Source of the DNA: Marthasterias glacialis
Lineage: Eukaryota; Echinodermata; Asteroidea; Forcipulatida; Asteriidae
Direction of reading: 5' to 3'
DNA: 64,000 nucleotides
Assembly (NCBI GenBank): GCA_911728455.2
Contig: OU452223.1
Span: forward strand, 17,975,802 to 18,039,801
The position numbers and the translations under genes are program-made. Positions 23,721 through 37,400 of the stretch are shown here, in pieces. Within the stretch, counting starts at the first letter, position 1; every line of letters starts with the position of its first letter. Below the pieces are notes generated by a model. That model saw nothing but the letters and a program-made list of their open reading frames with translations, did not search any database and was not told where the DNA came from.

Positions 23721-26700
23721 CATTTACACTATCAAAGTGAATTTTAGATTGTAAATTGGTCTTGCTACATTGCCTACCGAACTTGGGATACATATTAAGT
23801 TAACTGTCAAAATTAATGTTTCCACAGAACTAGATGGTGCAACGGGCTTTGTTTAAATGGTATAGTCAAGTCATATGCACGGATTGGCTTGCGGGGCATT
23901 GGTATTTACCAAACATGACTTTTCTTTGTTTTTTGTTTACAAGTGAGATGTTTTTTTTTCTACAAGTGAGATTTGAAGCTCGGCAAAACATTCAAAGGAG
24001 ACTCTGATGACGAAATAAAAAACACCGTCGTCCACGGAAGAATCTCTTTTGGGTAAAAAATAATTGATTCTTAACAAATAAAACCATTGATGTAAGAACT
24101 CTTTAATAGTTTTTCAGTCGGCGGCAAACCCTCTGTGACCAAGACAATATGTTAACATTGTGAACCTGAACATGTTATGTATGTGTGTTTGAAAACATAT
24201 TACATATCGGTGTAATTCAATTTAGTGAAGCATCTCACTCATTCAGACAAGAAAAACAATTTCAAAGTGAAATGGTGTCCATATGTTCAGACATTGTATT
24301 ACCATTGAGGTTGTTGACAGCTTCTTCAAAAGTCATTCATACCACTTAAAGCGAAGGTTCATCCATGAATAAGTTCGGGAAAAAACTCTGCCGTGAGCTT
24401 CTTCCATTCAACACTGTTTCGTAAATGTTTATTATCAAAAGACTTTGTATGCTTTGTGAAGCTTGAAAAACAAAATCGTCTGGGACATGATTGTTTTGGG
24501 GGGAAAAAGTTACGCTCAAGTTTAGGGATTGTTTTTCAGTGGGTGTTTACATCACTGGTCAGCTTGAATTGTCACCGGAGTTACGTGTCAAACGGCGATC
24601 GATCATTTCTCTTGAAATTAGGGATAGCGTAAGAGGTCTTTAATGATGCACAGTTTTTATGAATTGGAAAACCACACATTGTGTCTTGTCATCGCCTCAG
24701 CCTGAAATCTAGCCTCAATCGGGCGAAGAGACAATCGTATCGAAACACCAGATGTAATCTCCAACGCTAGGTCAGCCAAAAGCGGGGCCATGTCGTGCTA
24801 CTTTGGGACGAGTGAACAGTATGAGATGTAAGATTAGACTGGTTGGTATTTGAGGCGCTGGTCTCCCTAGCTGGAGGTTGTGTTCTCACTGAAATTGCGA
24901 GTCCTTGGGCCCTTTCAATCTAGCTGATGACTCGTTAGGAGAAGAAGATGTGTTTTCCTAGAGGTAGGTGATACGGTTGGATTGATTGCGAGGCATTGTA
25001 GCTTTCTAAATGGCACTATTTCAGGGATTTTTCAGCTTATAGGTTGATTATGTTTAACTCATTATTGAAAGACACCAGTTGTAATTTGATTGATTTTTTG
25101 GGGTCTTGCATGGGGCAGGGGGGTCAAGTTCTGTTAAGTCCCCTGTGGAGTTTGCTGTTGCGTATTGTTTTAGTAGGCCGTTTCTGTCATCAGCAGAGCT
25201 TGGAAATACCGAGTGTATGTATTTATGATGCCTTTTTGTTAAAAAAAAGAAAGAATCAAATTTTGTTGGTCATGTTTTTAAAGTTTCATCTATAGGAATA
25301 TGTCTTCTTTAAAACTCGAAGAAACTCTGCAACCATCAGAGAAAGTCAATCACATGCAAACAGAGTAGTTTGTGTTGTCCAAGCTAAATAATTTTCTAGT
25401 ATTGAAGAGAATTGAAAAATCATCAACAAGTTTAATTCACTTTTGTTTTTTGTTATTGTCTGACATTTTTTCCAATATTTTTTTCTTTTTTTCCCCGAGG
25501 CAGGTGGGGATGGGGGGTCAGTGTAGTTTCCCACATTGCCATGATCCATTTCTGAAAAGAGATTAAAATTAATGATTTTTAGTGACATGTTTTATTTGTG
25601 ATATTTCTCCTTGAACTTTACACAAAATTGAAAATCAGTCATCCGATGTTATGTTGTTGGTCTCTTGTTGTGCGTCATGATCTACTTGGAATCCTAGATT
25701 TTCATTTTCTGGATATTATATCGGTCAACGTCACCTTTCTCTTCAACCTGTAGAGGCGATCTCAACCAGCTTGTACCCTCTCAACCTCAAGCTCTCACAC
25801 CCCTCTTTGCTTCCCTCAGTCACCGCGGAAGCATCGACTGTACCCTTGATTTATTAACTAGAGTATCATCCCCCCGGAATTTAATCCAGTACGCCAGAGC
25901 TACGCAGCGCCGTTTCATTTCCTTGTTTCTCCGCAATCTTCCTTAAGCTTACACCAAACTCAAACCCAACAAAATAAAATCGAACCAGGAATATCCGCTT
26001 ACTGAATTTGAACAGGTTGGGGGGGAAAAAAAATGACCAGGAGAAAAGTAAAAAGAAGGGGGAAAAAACCTGGGCCGGCAGGGAATTTCGGGTCTTTGAC
26101 AAAAATCAATTTTGAAGCAATCAACGATGAGGGATTTGTTCTTGTGAAACTGGACAGTGTTTATTCACATTGCTGATGGGAAGAAGATGAAGAAATATCC
26201 CACGCAATTCAAATGAAGAGAATGAGGAGGGGTCACTGGAGGTCAGCTTGCCGCCAATGGGATCTTGATTAAAAAAAAAAACGAAGTAGAGGAAAATTGA
26301 ACTGAAATAAATCAAGCAGATATGAGAAGATGTTATCTGCGTGTCAAGTCGAGCCTTATTCCAGAAATGCAATAACACATCATTAGCCACACCTGTATGG
26401 AGATGGCTTTTTTCCCCTCCGTCTTTGTAGAACATATTCATCTGTCAAAACAATGTTCACTCGGTCCATTCTGAGAATCTGTTATTTTACCAGCGATTTT
26501 TATTTTCTGTCATACGGGCAAATGTTTTATTTCCACTTTAAAAATGTACCCATCTTTTTGATCCATTTGTCAGGCTTGTGTTTGAAATCTGGATATTTGC
26601 CGCTGTTTGGTCATTTTTTTTTTATGTAGTGGACAATTCTGTCACCCACCCACTCACCACTAGTGATGTTTTCATGAAATGTTTAAGCGGTCAGTAGGGG

Positions 26701-29700
26701 CCATAATGAAAATACTTTGGCCATCATATCTTGCGCCCAGTGACAGCTTCATTCTATCAGGCTCACAAGGAGGTGATGATCTTTCTTGCGCTCCCCCGTC
26801 TCCAGAGGATTTTGACACTTTCCTGCCTCGCTGCTTGAAGAATTTACGCTATTTTGAACTCTCAAATTGCTCAGCTTGATTTATTCCAATTAAAGTTTCT
26901 GATTAGCATTTTCAAATATGGTCAGTTTCCCCCCCCCCTCCCTTCTGTTGCGAGCTTATTGGTCCATATGGAGGGTGGGGATCTTGATTTGATTTTTTTT
27001 TCCAACAGCAATAGCGAATGTTTGTTGTGTCAGGAGGTTTTGTTATTCATCGACTGCAGCAAGAGAAAAGTATAGACGATATCACTCTCGATAGATGAAT
27101 TGATGGATGGTTAGTTAGTTAGTAATAAACTAACCCATCCATTTCATGCTGTTAGCTTTATCTAGCAAAGTAAACATTGCATATTGATATTCATTATGAC
27201 CCCCATCCTCTGTAATTATTCCCCCTGGTTTCACAATGGCCTGTCCCAAGTGTCAGGTGGATGCTTTGTTTACTTGCACAGTGGAGAATATACTCAACAT
27301 TTTTGGATGGGGGGTAAATAGAGTTAGGCTTGTCAAAAACATCCTGAGGGGAACAACAATGAATGACACACTTTGTTATAATATATGTATTTATAAAGAC
27401 AGACTTTTGGATGCGCTGCATTAAACTAAAAATAAACCCGCTCCAGAATGGTCTAACCCAAACACACTCTACATGTGCGTTGGGATAATTATCCAATCCT
27501 TCAACCTTCACAGGGCGGGGAATTAGGAAGAGAAGATGCAATGTGAGGATTTAGGACCCAGCATCACAAGGAAGAAAAATCCATATCGTGTAATCGGCCG
27601 AGAATGGATTCGACAAAGTACAGACTGAATTGTCATTTCAAGAGATCAAATAATGATCGCAAGTTGGGTGTATAAAAACACCGCTTGGATCGAGTTGTGT
27701 TTGTACCTAAAAAGCCTACAAGCGATTGGGATAAAATTTCAAACAGTTAAAAGGCCAACTGTTTTAAGTTACTGAAAGGTGTCTTGTTTCTCTGGAGATT
27801 ATTTCTCTTGCTTCTTCATAATATTGAAATGAAAAATATGTCCAGTTTGGGTATCATGGATTACCATTAGAACATTGAAGTGAAAAAGTGAATTTTATTT
27901 GAGTTCAGCCATCTTGGAAACAAATCCGAGGAAGTCAGATTTTGCTGGTTCATTCTAAACAGACAGTCAACTAGACCTCTTGCATAGCACGTCTTGAGGT
28001 GTCTAAAGGGGTGGACTTTGCTCCGAGTACATTATAATAGAGCTGTGGACACGCTGCATCCCAAGCACCCTCCTGCAGCGAGGCCATTTTGCTGAAAGAC
28101 CATGCAGTCTCTCATGTTTTGCCCGGGTAACGCAAAGTTTATGATGAGTATGTTTGTATCTGCATCGTTGACGTTGTGGAGCAGCATCGTAGACAATCAA
28201 GCGAGGTAATGATAAGACGGTGGTGACATGCTTCTACGTGTGCATGATACTGGACTGCATTAGGTGATCGTTCATGTGTTGTTTCAATGATGCCTTGGGT
28301 AAACAGGCTGAGGAGTCTCTGACACAGACCCCAGGGAGTGATCACGCAAGAAGACTCGCCTCAACATCATCACCGGTGAGATACTTTTTTTTTTGGAGGA
28401 CCCTACTCATGTGACACGTTTAAATCATTTTGGCCCGCGCTACTAAATGTCACCCCTTCCTCATCAACACCTTACATCATGAGTCTACCATTTCCTCTCA
28501 TCTCTCCATCAACGTAAAACGTTGGAATAACATCCTGGGTCGTTCAGGATCGTATGGAAACCCTCTTCATCTCAACCCCACTTCAGCTGCTAGATCAAGT
28601 AGCCTGACCTTTCATCCTGTACTCTACTGGCTTGAGATTATTATGTATGCTGTGGCACTCTACAATCCATTTCCTCTTCTTAATCCTTGATAAAAAAGCA
28701 ATCCATTGGGATCGTAAATGGATATAAAACTAGCAGCCATTATCTTTTATATTGCATCGATTAGGAAGTGTGGACAAAAGCAGATGGAGCTATCACTTTA
28801 ATGATAAAACATGTTATGATTCAGTGGGATGTTTGAGTCTAAAACTTAGTCCAATGTCCAACGTTTGAGTGGCAGAAATTATTACTCTACTCTGAGTTAC
28901 TGTTGGTTAACTGCACTACAGGCGCTACTGACAGTGTTTTATAGAGATAATTGTTCACTAGTTAGAGCACATCCACCTCGCTGAAGTTACAAGCTGGATC
29001 TGCCATTATACTGTCGGCTTGATTTCCTCCGCGGAGATTTTTTCCATTTGGACAAGGACTTGATTGTTGCCGATTCATTCCCGGACACGTTTATTGTCGC
29101 ATGTTTGAACCCTCTAATAGTCACGCATCGGCGAAGGTTCATTTTCTCCTCAAATTGGACGAAAACACATTCTCGAAGACGTGGCAAATTTTCTTAATAA
29201 GACGGAGGACCTTGAAATGGATGAGGACCTAGTGACGTCATCTATGATATTTTAAGCTCGCAGAAACTTCCTTGTTTTTTGGCCCCTGGGGTGATGTAAA
29301 CAGAACAAGACAAGCGCAGGACTAAGTGCTGCTATCATTTTGCGTGACAGTAATTTTTAGAGGCAAAGTTGAATTCGCACAAAGCTTGAGAGAATTCGTC
29401 CCGACAACAGGTGGTGGGCTTGGCAATGGGCCAACATTCATCTCAGTACTGTTACCGTGGCAACGATGTTCTATAATATGTAAAATAAAGCACGTCAAAG
29501 TTACATCAGCGACATTTCTACCACACTCACTAAATTGAAATACTTGGGTGTGGAGCAGATTTGCCAACATTGCACTGTTGGCATCAGAGCCATCACTTGT
29601 ACATATTCCTCTACAGTCCCATGTTTCATCAAGTAACACTCTGGAGTTGAGGCTTTTTCCTGTGTGTAGTGAGAATTCTCAGAAATGGCTTGTGCTACTA

Positions 29701-32700
29701 TAAATCGTTGGGAGCGCCGACAGAAATATAGGTCTTGTCCATTTCCATTTGAGGTATGTACAACTTGTAAACAAAAAGCACTGTTTAGTTTTCTGTAGTA
29801 TCCAATCCAACGTTCATTTGCAATCATTGTTCTAAACAACAATCGTCTCTGTGAACTTTGTATTATTTTCATGGCTCATTCTTTTGTAAAAAGAACTTTT
29901 ATAGTTGAATTCCCTGAAGATTATAAGCATTTATTCATTTTCTGCAGAAAAATGGAGTGATTCCAGGAAAGTGAATTGTGAAATTTGTAAACCTCTAAAA
30001 ATGGTAATTTTTTTTTCAGAAAAATACCCCAAAACAAACATTTTTTACCTCACATCCTCCAAATTAAGAACCACCACAACTCATGAGGAGATCGTTTCCA
30101 TGGTGCTGCCACAAACTGTACTAGATTCTATTCCAAAATCTTATCGAAAATTATACCTTACCTGAAGCAATACATAAATTAACATTTGGGGCATATCAGA
30201 ATGGTCAATGTGCAACCTTCAAACTTTTCTGAGCTAAAAAAAACTTAATGTTCTCTTCTCATGTTTCATATGGAAAATGAATATGAGTTAATAGTCGATT
30301 AAGTTGCAGAATAACTGCCAACCTTCTCCATGTGAGATGCACACTTTGGATAGGTTGAAAAGTGCAGATGGTGTTAAAGTATACAGCTTGTTATGCTCCT
30401 GTTGATATTGATCCCATACTAAGCCTAGTATCAGAATTCAGTCATTTGACTACCCAACAGTGCGACGACCCAGTGTAGATTAAGTGAAATATTGGATGAT
30501 AACTACTTCTGAAATCAGACACTCTTACATGTAAGTATATGTCTGAATTTTTTTTGTGTTGAATTCACAGAAAGTTCTCTATCAATGATTTTGTCAAATA
30601 TGGAAACAACTCTAAGTTTGTAAACCTTTCATTGTTGTTGTTTTTTTTTTGTGTGTGTTTTTGTTTTTTCAAACAAACTTGTATTTGAGTTTGAATTTGG
30701 TAACATTTTGTGTTATTGTCGGAATAGAATTAGCTGTTGCAAACTGCTTACCAACTGAAATTAACTATGGTAGAAAAGCTTTTAAAAAAATGGAGAATGG
30801 AGAAAGACTTTGCCAGGGTCAAAATGTGAGGCAATTATAGGATTTTCTCATTATTTATAGTTTTATTTTATATTCATCTTTTTATATATTTTTATCTGAA
30901 ATTAAATGAGGTTGATTGTATGGGGGGGGGACTTCTATTTTGATAACCACTTTACTTCGTTCCCTTTAAAATCTTCAGAAGGTAAGCATTGCAACTTCCC
31001 CTCACAACATTTAGATAAATGCCTCTGTTGATGTGGACTTTTGGTCACGGGCAGGAAGGGGATACAATGTTCGTGTCATGTAAATAGAAAACGTTTTCCA
31101 CTGATTGGAAAACATCAAACCCGATTGCTGTAAACTCTCCTGGGATGCTGAGGGGGAGGAATATTCATCAAATGCGAGGGTGAAAATAAACGTCCCAAGA
31201 AACACCCGAGTTTTATGGCGTCACCTCTGAGGAAACCAAAATAGAGGCCTTTTGTGATGTCGAGTTTTCAGACCCTGGTAATAGACTTGTCCACAGTCTA
31301 CCCGCCATTCATGTGTCCTATGACTGTCCTAGCATCATCATGGGAAAGAACATTTGTCTGGTGAGACTTAAATGCCAGTTTAACCCTCTCCATAACGATA
31401 GTAATACCTTAATTACTTCAAACCTGTCATCCACCAGACGTTTATTCTATTATTGTGCGTCATCCAGATCCAGCTGCAGGGATATTTTGTTTCTTTTCTG
31501 TTGTATCTACTAATAACTATTAGATCAAGTAGAAACAAGATAATCAAATAACGTACATTTGGCCTTTAAGTCTGAAACCCATGAACTAGTTATAGGCGAT
31601 TAAAAATGTACCGTACTTATTTCTGTCTTACTTCTTCCTCAAAGTTACTTTGTGCTCCATTTTGTAAACATAATTTCACGATTTTCTTCTCACCTGTTCA
31701 CTAATTCAGGACATCTGCCCTAATGACTCTTTCTCAGTGTTTTATTCTTCCGTACCACTCCCTTTCCCCATCTAAATTCTCCTGGGCAGAAAGTATGAAT
31801 TTGATCAATAAGGGACTGGCAGAATCATTTCTGTAAGGATTTTATTTTCATGGGAGCAGATGGAAAGTGTAACCAGAAGCAGGTGGTTTTACATCTCAAG
31901 TCAGAAACACATCTTCCTGTCAATGATTGGTGATTGCATCAGATATGAAGGCGAGGCCAGATAAGTCCAGGTCTTGTCCTGAATACTATTTAAATCGGCT
32001 TTTGTGCCTGCTGGTGTTACACAGCAAGCCCACTTCTGGAGGCCTGCGTGCTAGAAACACAAAGAATAAATGAGACTTATTCCAAGCTTAAACCAATCTA
32101 TTGTCAGTTAAGACTCTGCTGTAATGCTGATACATCAAGCGGAAGCTTAGAGTAATGTTCAAGATAACCGAATGTTCATTACAGTGGTATTTATCATGGC
32201 ACTGTTTTGTCATACTGCATTTTACAGTACGATCCTCCGAAACCTTTCACGCCTAAATGTTGACCTAGTCAAAAATGCTTCTCGGTTGTGTGCTTAAAAT
32301 TAGGTAGGTGTGGCTTCTTTTGTAAAAGGACATGCTCTAGAGATGTCTAAATTAGCCTTGAGTACAAAATTGACGGTCACCATTAATAAAGTAATGTTTT
32401 TTTTCCTGACCATTTGTTATGAACATCATTGAACATGGTTATATCACGAGTGCAGATGTTTTCCTATTCATTCGATCCGAGTGTTTAAATATGGTGTTAT
32501 TTGAACCATTGTGAATATTATCACTACGGAAGGTTCCGGAAGACAGCGCTGTTCCAAAGCTTCTGTACTAATATTGAAGTAGTCTCCGTTAACACTAATT
32601 CAGATGCTCCGTACAAAACAGCCCGTCTGTCACAACCAATCAAATGTTAGATTGAAAACAGCTTTGTCAACCAGCACAAGGAGAAGTCTAAATAAAAGAG

Positions 32701-35700
32701 GTAAGCACGTAGATAGAAAAAAAAATTGACGGAAATGGGCTCTTTGTTTCCATGACAACTGTTTGTCTCTTATCTCTTGACCTTTTCGAGCCGAAATTGA
32801 GTAAAGATTAAATGTCTACAAACATGAATTGATGAAGAAGCTTCGTTTTGTGAAAATACAAAGTCTGATGTGTTTCGAATCATTCCATACTATGGCATCC
32901 ATCTATCACTACATTATGACAAGTTGATGTCACAGGTATATACACTTTCAATAGTGCCGCAGAAAAGTTGACTAATCAAAACAGTTCCAAGTGGCAGCAG
33001 TATTTTCATGACTTGCTTGTTGCCCGTAGTTATTTTCCTGTTCCAATTTGGTGTTAGTTAGTATTGAATTGAGTTTATATTGAAACCTTACAAGATGTGA
33101 AGTATAACACCGACTTTGTTTATATATCGATAATTCATTGGTATTGGTTGTGAAACGCATACTTTTATTGCTTTGGGCAAGTGCAGCTGTTGCTGAGTGA
33201 TGCTTGGGAAAGTATCGATTATAAATATTAATGTAAACTCAAGCTGTTGTTGAAGACGGAGAAACATTGTCTTATTTTTAAACTCTTTTTGATAGAGATC
33301 ATCGTATATAAGGAAAACAGGAGGAGATAAGCATACTGGTAAATCATGATGGCTGATACTATTACTAGTGATAGCGTATTAACATTTAAATGGATTATGA
33401 ATACATTCTTGCTGTAGAAGAATTTTTGCTCCTCATCAGTTCAATAAACTCTACAAATGAAACCTCAAACATTGCTGAGGAAACGTTCTTCAGGAAAAGG
33501 AAGAAGAAGAAAAAACACCCTTCAAGTAAAGTCCTCAATCCCAGGGTCCCAGTGCACACTCCGATCGTCAGATTTAAATAAAAATTCATGGAAAAGACTT
33601 AAAAACAAAAGCACCGAGAGGTTTGTTGGGGTGTTGTGTTTCTCCGGGTTTGGCAAATTGAAGATGCAATTACGTTCCCCCAGACTTTGGGCAATGAATC
33701 GTTTTTCACCTGCGAGAAGAAAGCTATCTTTCCTTGGCCATCACAGAAGATAAAACAGCCGTGGGGTGCTGTGAGGGCGTGGGAGGGGGGCGCCGTGAAG
33801 GGGGATAGTACCGGAGTCTAGCTGTCATGTTTAGGAGTCTCAGTTAATAGAGGTGGATGGCCTTTTTTCATGTGATGCATCACCCCTGGTCATGGTTATT
33901 GATCTACCATTTGCAACTTTCTTATCCAATATTTCAGTAAAACTCCACAAGCCTTCCGATGTTACCTAAAGACAGAACATCCATGATTGCGCAGGTCAAA
34001 AAACTGCCCTAGCATTTCCTCAACGTGCTAACTCAAATGTTGCACCATTTAAAGTAATTTTGGACAAGACAGTAGAAATAGTCGTGAGATATTCAGCAGA
34101 TATGCTATCACACTTCTGTTGTTGTGAGTATCACACGGCAAAAAAAGAAAACCGCGATGCAAACGTGTCGTTCCTCTTGAAAACTTGAGCATGCCCGTCG
34201 GCGACTGACTGGCTGAAGTGGCAAGATCTCAAAATCATACCGAGAAAGTATTTTTTTCTGATTTGTTTTAAAAAGACAAAGGGACACACTGCTGTCATTC
34301 AGAAATCACAAGACAAATATTCAATCGCAGGTCTTCTATTTTCACCTCGGGGGATATAATCTTCGAGAAAATGAAGACAAAGTCTTGAAAGAAACTCAAA
34401 ACTCGATGATATCATGTCCTGTCACTTTGGAATAATTGCCACATCGGTAAAAAAAAATAACTATTGATCTCGGGCTATGCTGTTGGTGTAGGTTATAAAA
34501 AGCAATCCATTCTCTGATCACTCCGAAGTTGTGACATGGGATTCTAACTGCAGTCTGCTTAAAGTGTTAATGGCTTAGTAGGATTCTAAAGCAGTCATTT
34601 AGCAATTTAATTGTGTAACACGATCATGTTTTGGCGCTGAAAAATCAATTAACCAAAGCTGAGTGAAGGGGTCATTGAATGGTAGATAAATATTTGATGT
34701 TTTCACACGATCTATAATCAGATATTTTTTTGCATTATCAGAATGAGTTGGTTTTGGAGTTGGGTTTGTTAGCTATTAAAAATTGACACTTGGCATACAG
34801 AATGAGGCACCTGAATATTTAACCCCTGTTGATAATATCTACACTTAGAAGAGACTCGAGTGAGGGATTTTACTCAAGAATTTGTATCGTACGGGAATTC
34901 TTAATGATTGGTTGAAAAAGAAAACTGTCTCTAACAATGACTTGAAATTTTGTTGTAATGGGCTGTTTAAGAGCGTTTTATCTTTCAATGTTATTGAGTT
35001 GCAGGTCTAGGATGAAACATGACTTTTTACAAATTTTGTCTGACCTTTTACTCACGGGTTTAATGTTCAGGTATTAATTGCTCTGATTTTCCCATTTGCC
35101 AGAGTTTTATCCTGGCATTTCTTGATTAAATAGAAGCCAAATCCCATCATGAACACCCCCCCCCCCTAAAAAAAAAAACCTTAAGGCATGGTGCATTGCT
35201 CAAAGTATCAATCATGAATCAACCCATGGCTGAACCAAGACTTGAACTTTCTCTCTTCCTCCTTCTCTCCTCCAAAAGAAGATGAAAAAGCTGAGCAATC
35301 TGTCTCTCTGGACTGCAAATATAAAAAAAAAAAAAAAATGGAAATCAATTCGTCGGCGTGCCGGTGAAATCAGCCTTCTGGATTTTTTTGGGGGGTGAAG
35401 ATGTAAAGCATGTTTACTGTTGTGAAAGTGTTGCAGGGATATGCGTTTAGCGAATGTCTGATGCATTATTAGCAGGCATCTCAGAGGCCTCTTGGGACTT
35501 TAGGGAGAATTCTAGAAATCCTTTCTATGTCTGGGTCAACACTTTCCTTGATTATATTAACCAGAGTCTGTTTTTTCAAACGACATGTCAATATTTTGAG
35601 TATTAAACACTGTACGGAGAAGTGCAGACACTACCTTATAGATTTTTTTCTTAATTCCAAACATTTAAATTTCCAACTGCTATTAAGTGCTTATCTTGAC

Positions 35701-36808
35701 ATTTCAGTAGCATTTATCAAGTAGAATCTAATTGAGTTTTTTTTTTTTTTTTTTTTGAGAAGAATTGACATAAAAACAAAGTTAAAGCAGTAACAAGGAT
35801 AAAAAAGTTGCTTTCTGTTTCAGCGGTTTGAATCATTGAAGGATATGCTGTATGCCCATTGGTTTAATTTTGGTAAATTATAGAAATCGAGCTTCCAAAT
35901 GAATAATTGTATTCAAAGTTAAAATTATGTGCATTTAAGTTTCCCTGTCATGATTTTATCTTTCATTTTTGACACGCTACCACTCATATATATCCTTGAT
36001 AAAGTTAACTGAATTTGTCCAGATTCATTACATTGTTATTATTGTTATTATTTTTGATCCCCTGCACATTCCAATTAATTAAAAAAAAATATACAGATCT
36101 GACTGTGGGTCAAGGTTGTGGAATGATTTCTGTCATCGCTTAAATACGATTGCCAGAATTGATGCAATGAAAATATTAATGGTAACTGAGAGGAGTCAAC
36201 CGTATCCGAGTCCTTGGTCTAGCCGCCTTCTTAAGAGAGTTCCTTTTGACAACCTCTTCCTTGGTTACCAAGACATCCTGTCCCCTTGCCTCTCTTTGTC
36301 GTATCAACTCTCGTTAGCTCAGAAGCTTCCTCATTTCCTGTTTTGTTGGATCCTGGGCATCCGTCTCTTCTTTTGTTTAACATCGGCCGAGGAAAAGATT
36401 CCACAATTGTTAATCAAGCCTAAAGGGTTTGTTTATAAAGCTGTCATCTGGTTTCTCCCTAAGTATTTTTTTTTCTTCTTCTTTCTTGTTCCTAACCATC
36501 AACTTATTTATTAATATTAGTTTTGAACCAATTTGTTGTTGGAGTTGATTGATCCGTTGAGATTGTTTCATCTTGCCAGATGGTTTGCCTCCCTGGACAT
36601 TTATCTTTAGGGTATTAGACTAAGTGATCAATGTGATTTTTTTTTCCTTCAATATTTAACCTCCCTGGATTCTTCTTAGAATCTCTTTGCTTCTTGATTT
36701 ATTTTGTCTCAAATGAATGCTTAGAATAGAAGACTAAAAGCTTTGCTTTGCACGGCGGATGTCTGGATGAGAAGACTAAAAACCGAATGGTCGGACGAGT
36801 CTCAACAG
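23721..36808. other. Anonymous intron or intergenic sequence, 13 kb
   Basis: No recognisable gene or element. Open frames are short and lack domain signals. It contains an RFX-type X-box at 29451-29464 and one weak exon candidate at 28307-28375 (see findings). It also has G9 at 30922-30930, C11 at 35156-35166 and T20 at 35737-35756. If the NAV gene continues beyond the window, this is intron. Confidence 0.5.
29451..29464. promoter_or_regulatory. Consensus RFX X-box
   Basis: GTTACCGTGGCAAC fits the X-box consensus GTNRCC-(0-3 spacer)-RGYAAC at every fixed position, with a 2-base spacer. RFX factors bind such sites at ciliary and neuronal genes. It is a single site without other support; function is inference. 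Confidence 0.35.
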
Positions 36809-37400
36809 CATTAATGTAAATTGTCCAGCAGAGCCGTCAATGTCATATTATTATTTTTTGCTTCTTCATACGAATGTTCTCATTGCACTTTAAATCTTCA
36901 GGACTGAGACGAAAGCTTACCCTTAAGACGATTACAGGAATTTAAAATTGGTTTTCTCATTGAGTCTTTCTGAGAATGGAGATTGATCTGGAGGCAGTTC
37001 CAGCTTACTAATGAAAACTGTTGGTTTCACGGAAATTTCACCAAATACAACAACAAACTTCAACAGATTGATAATTTCTTTAAATTTTGTGAAGTAAGAC
37101 CATTAATATTTGTGTGTGTTTTTTTTTTACCATACACCGATGTGTGTTAAGCACTGTATACTCGGTACTTTCCCGAGTCGAGTGAAAAAAATTCCACAGG
37201 CATAATCCTGGGGTGGGACTCGAACCCAAGACCAGTCAGAATATCTAATGTGAAATACTTAAGGCTCATTCCCTGCTTATTGTTCACTTTACTTAGCGAG
37301 TAAATATATATTTAAAGTTTGCCTGCTTTTCAGCTTCACAAATCATCTTTCTTATTTGCTAAGGTTTGCTTCATTTTGTCTTGTTTTTGTCATTCTATCG
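36809..37400. repeat. 592-bp duplicated segment, copy A
   Basis: Runs from CATTAATGTAAATTGTCC to TTTTTGTCATTCTATCG and is about 98% identical by eye to copy B (41863-42452). About ten substitutions and a 2-base length change in a T run separate them. It contains a SINE-like block. It has no inverted ends and no coding frame. Confidence 0.95.
37129..37255 (-). mobile_element. tRNA-derived SINE-like sequence, copy 1
   Basis: Reads CACCGATGTGTGTTAAGCAC, then CCACAGGCATAATCC, then GTGGGACTCGAACCCAAGACC. On the minus strand the last part is GGTTCGAGTCC, a perfect RNA polymerase III B-box (GGTTCGANNCC). The same order of blocks recurs at 42181 and 44481. The A-box side is degenerate. The orientation is inferred from the B-box. 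Confidence 0.6.

Noticed and set aside
29687-29755. Exon-like segment between TTCTCAG and GAG|GTATGT
   Set aside because: Splice borders look fair, but it gives only 23 codons with no recognisable content and no phase link to the NAV exons.
36116-36514. 132-codon plus-strand frame just before the duplicated segment
   Set aside because: The translation is dominated by Phe/Leu from T-rich sequence and has no transposase or membrane-protein pattern that I would defend.
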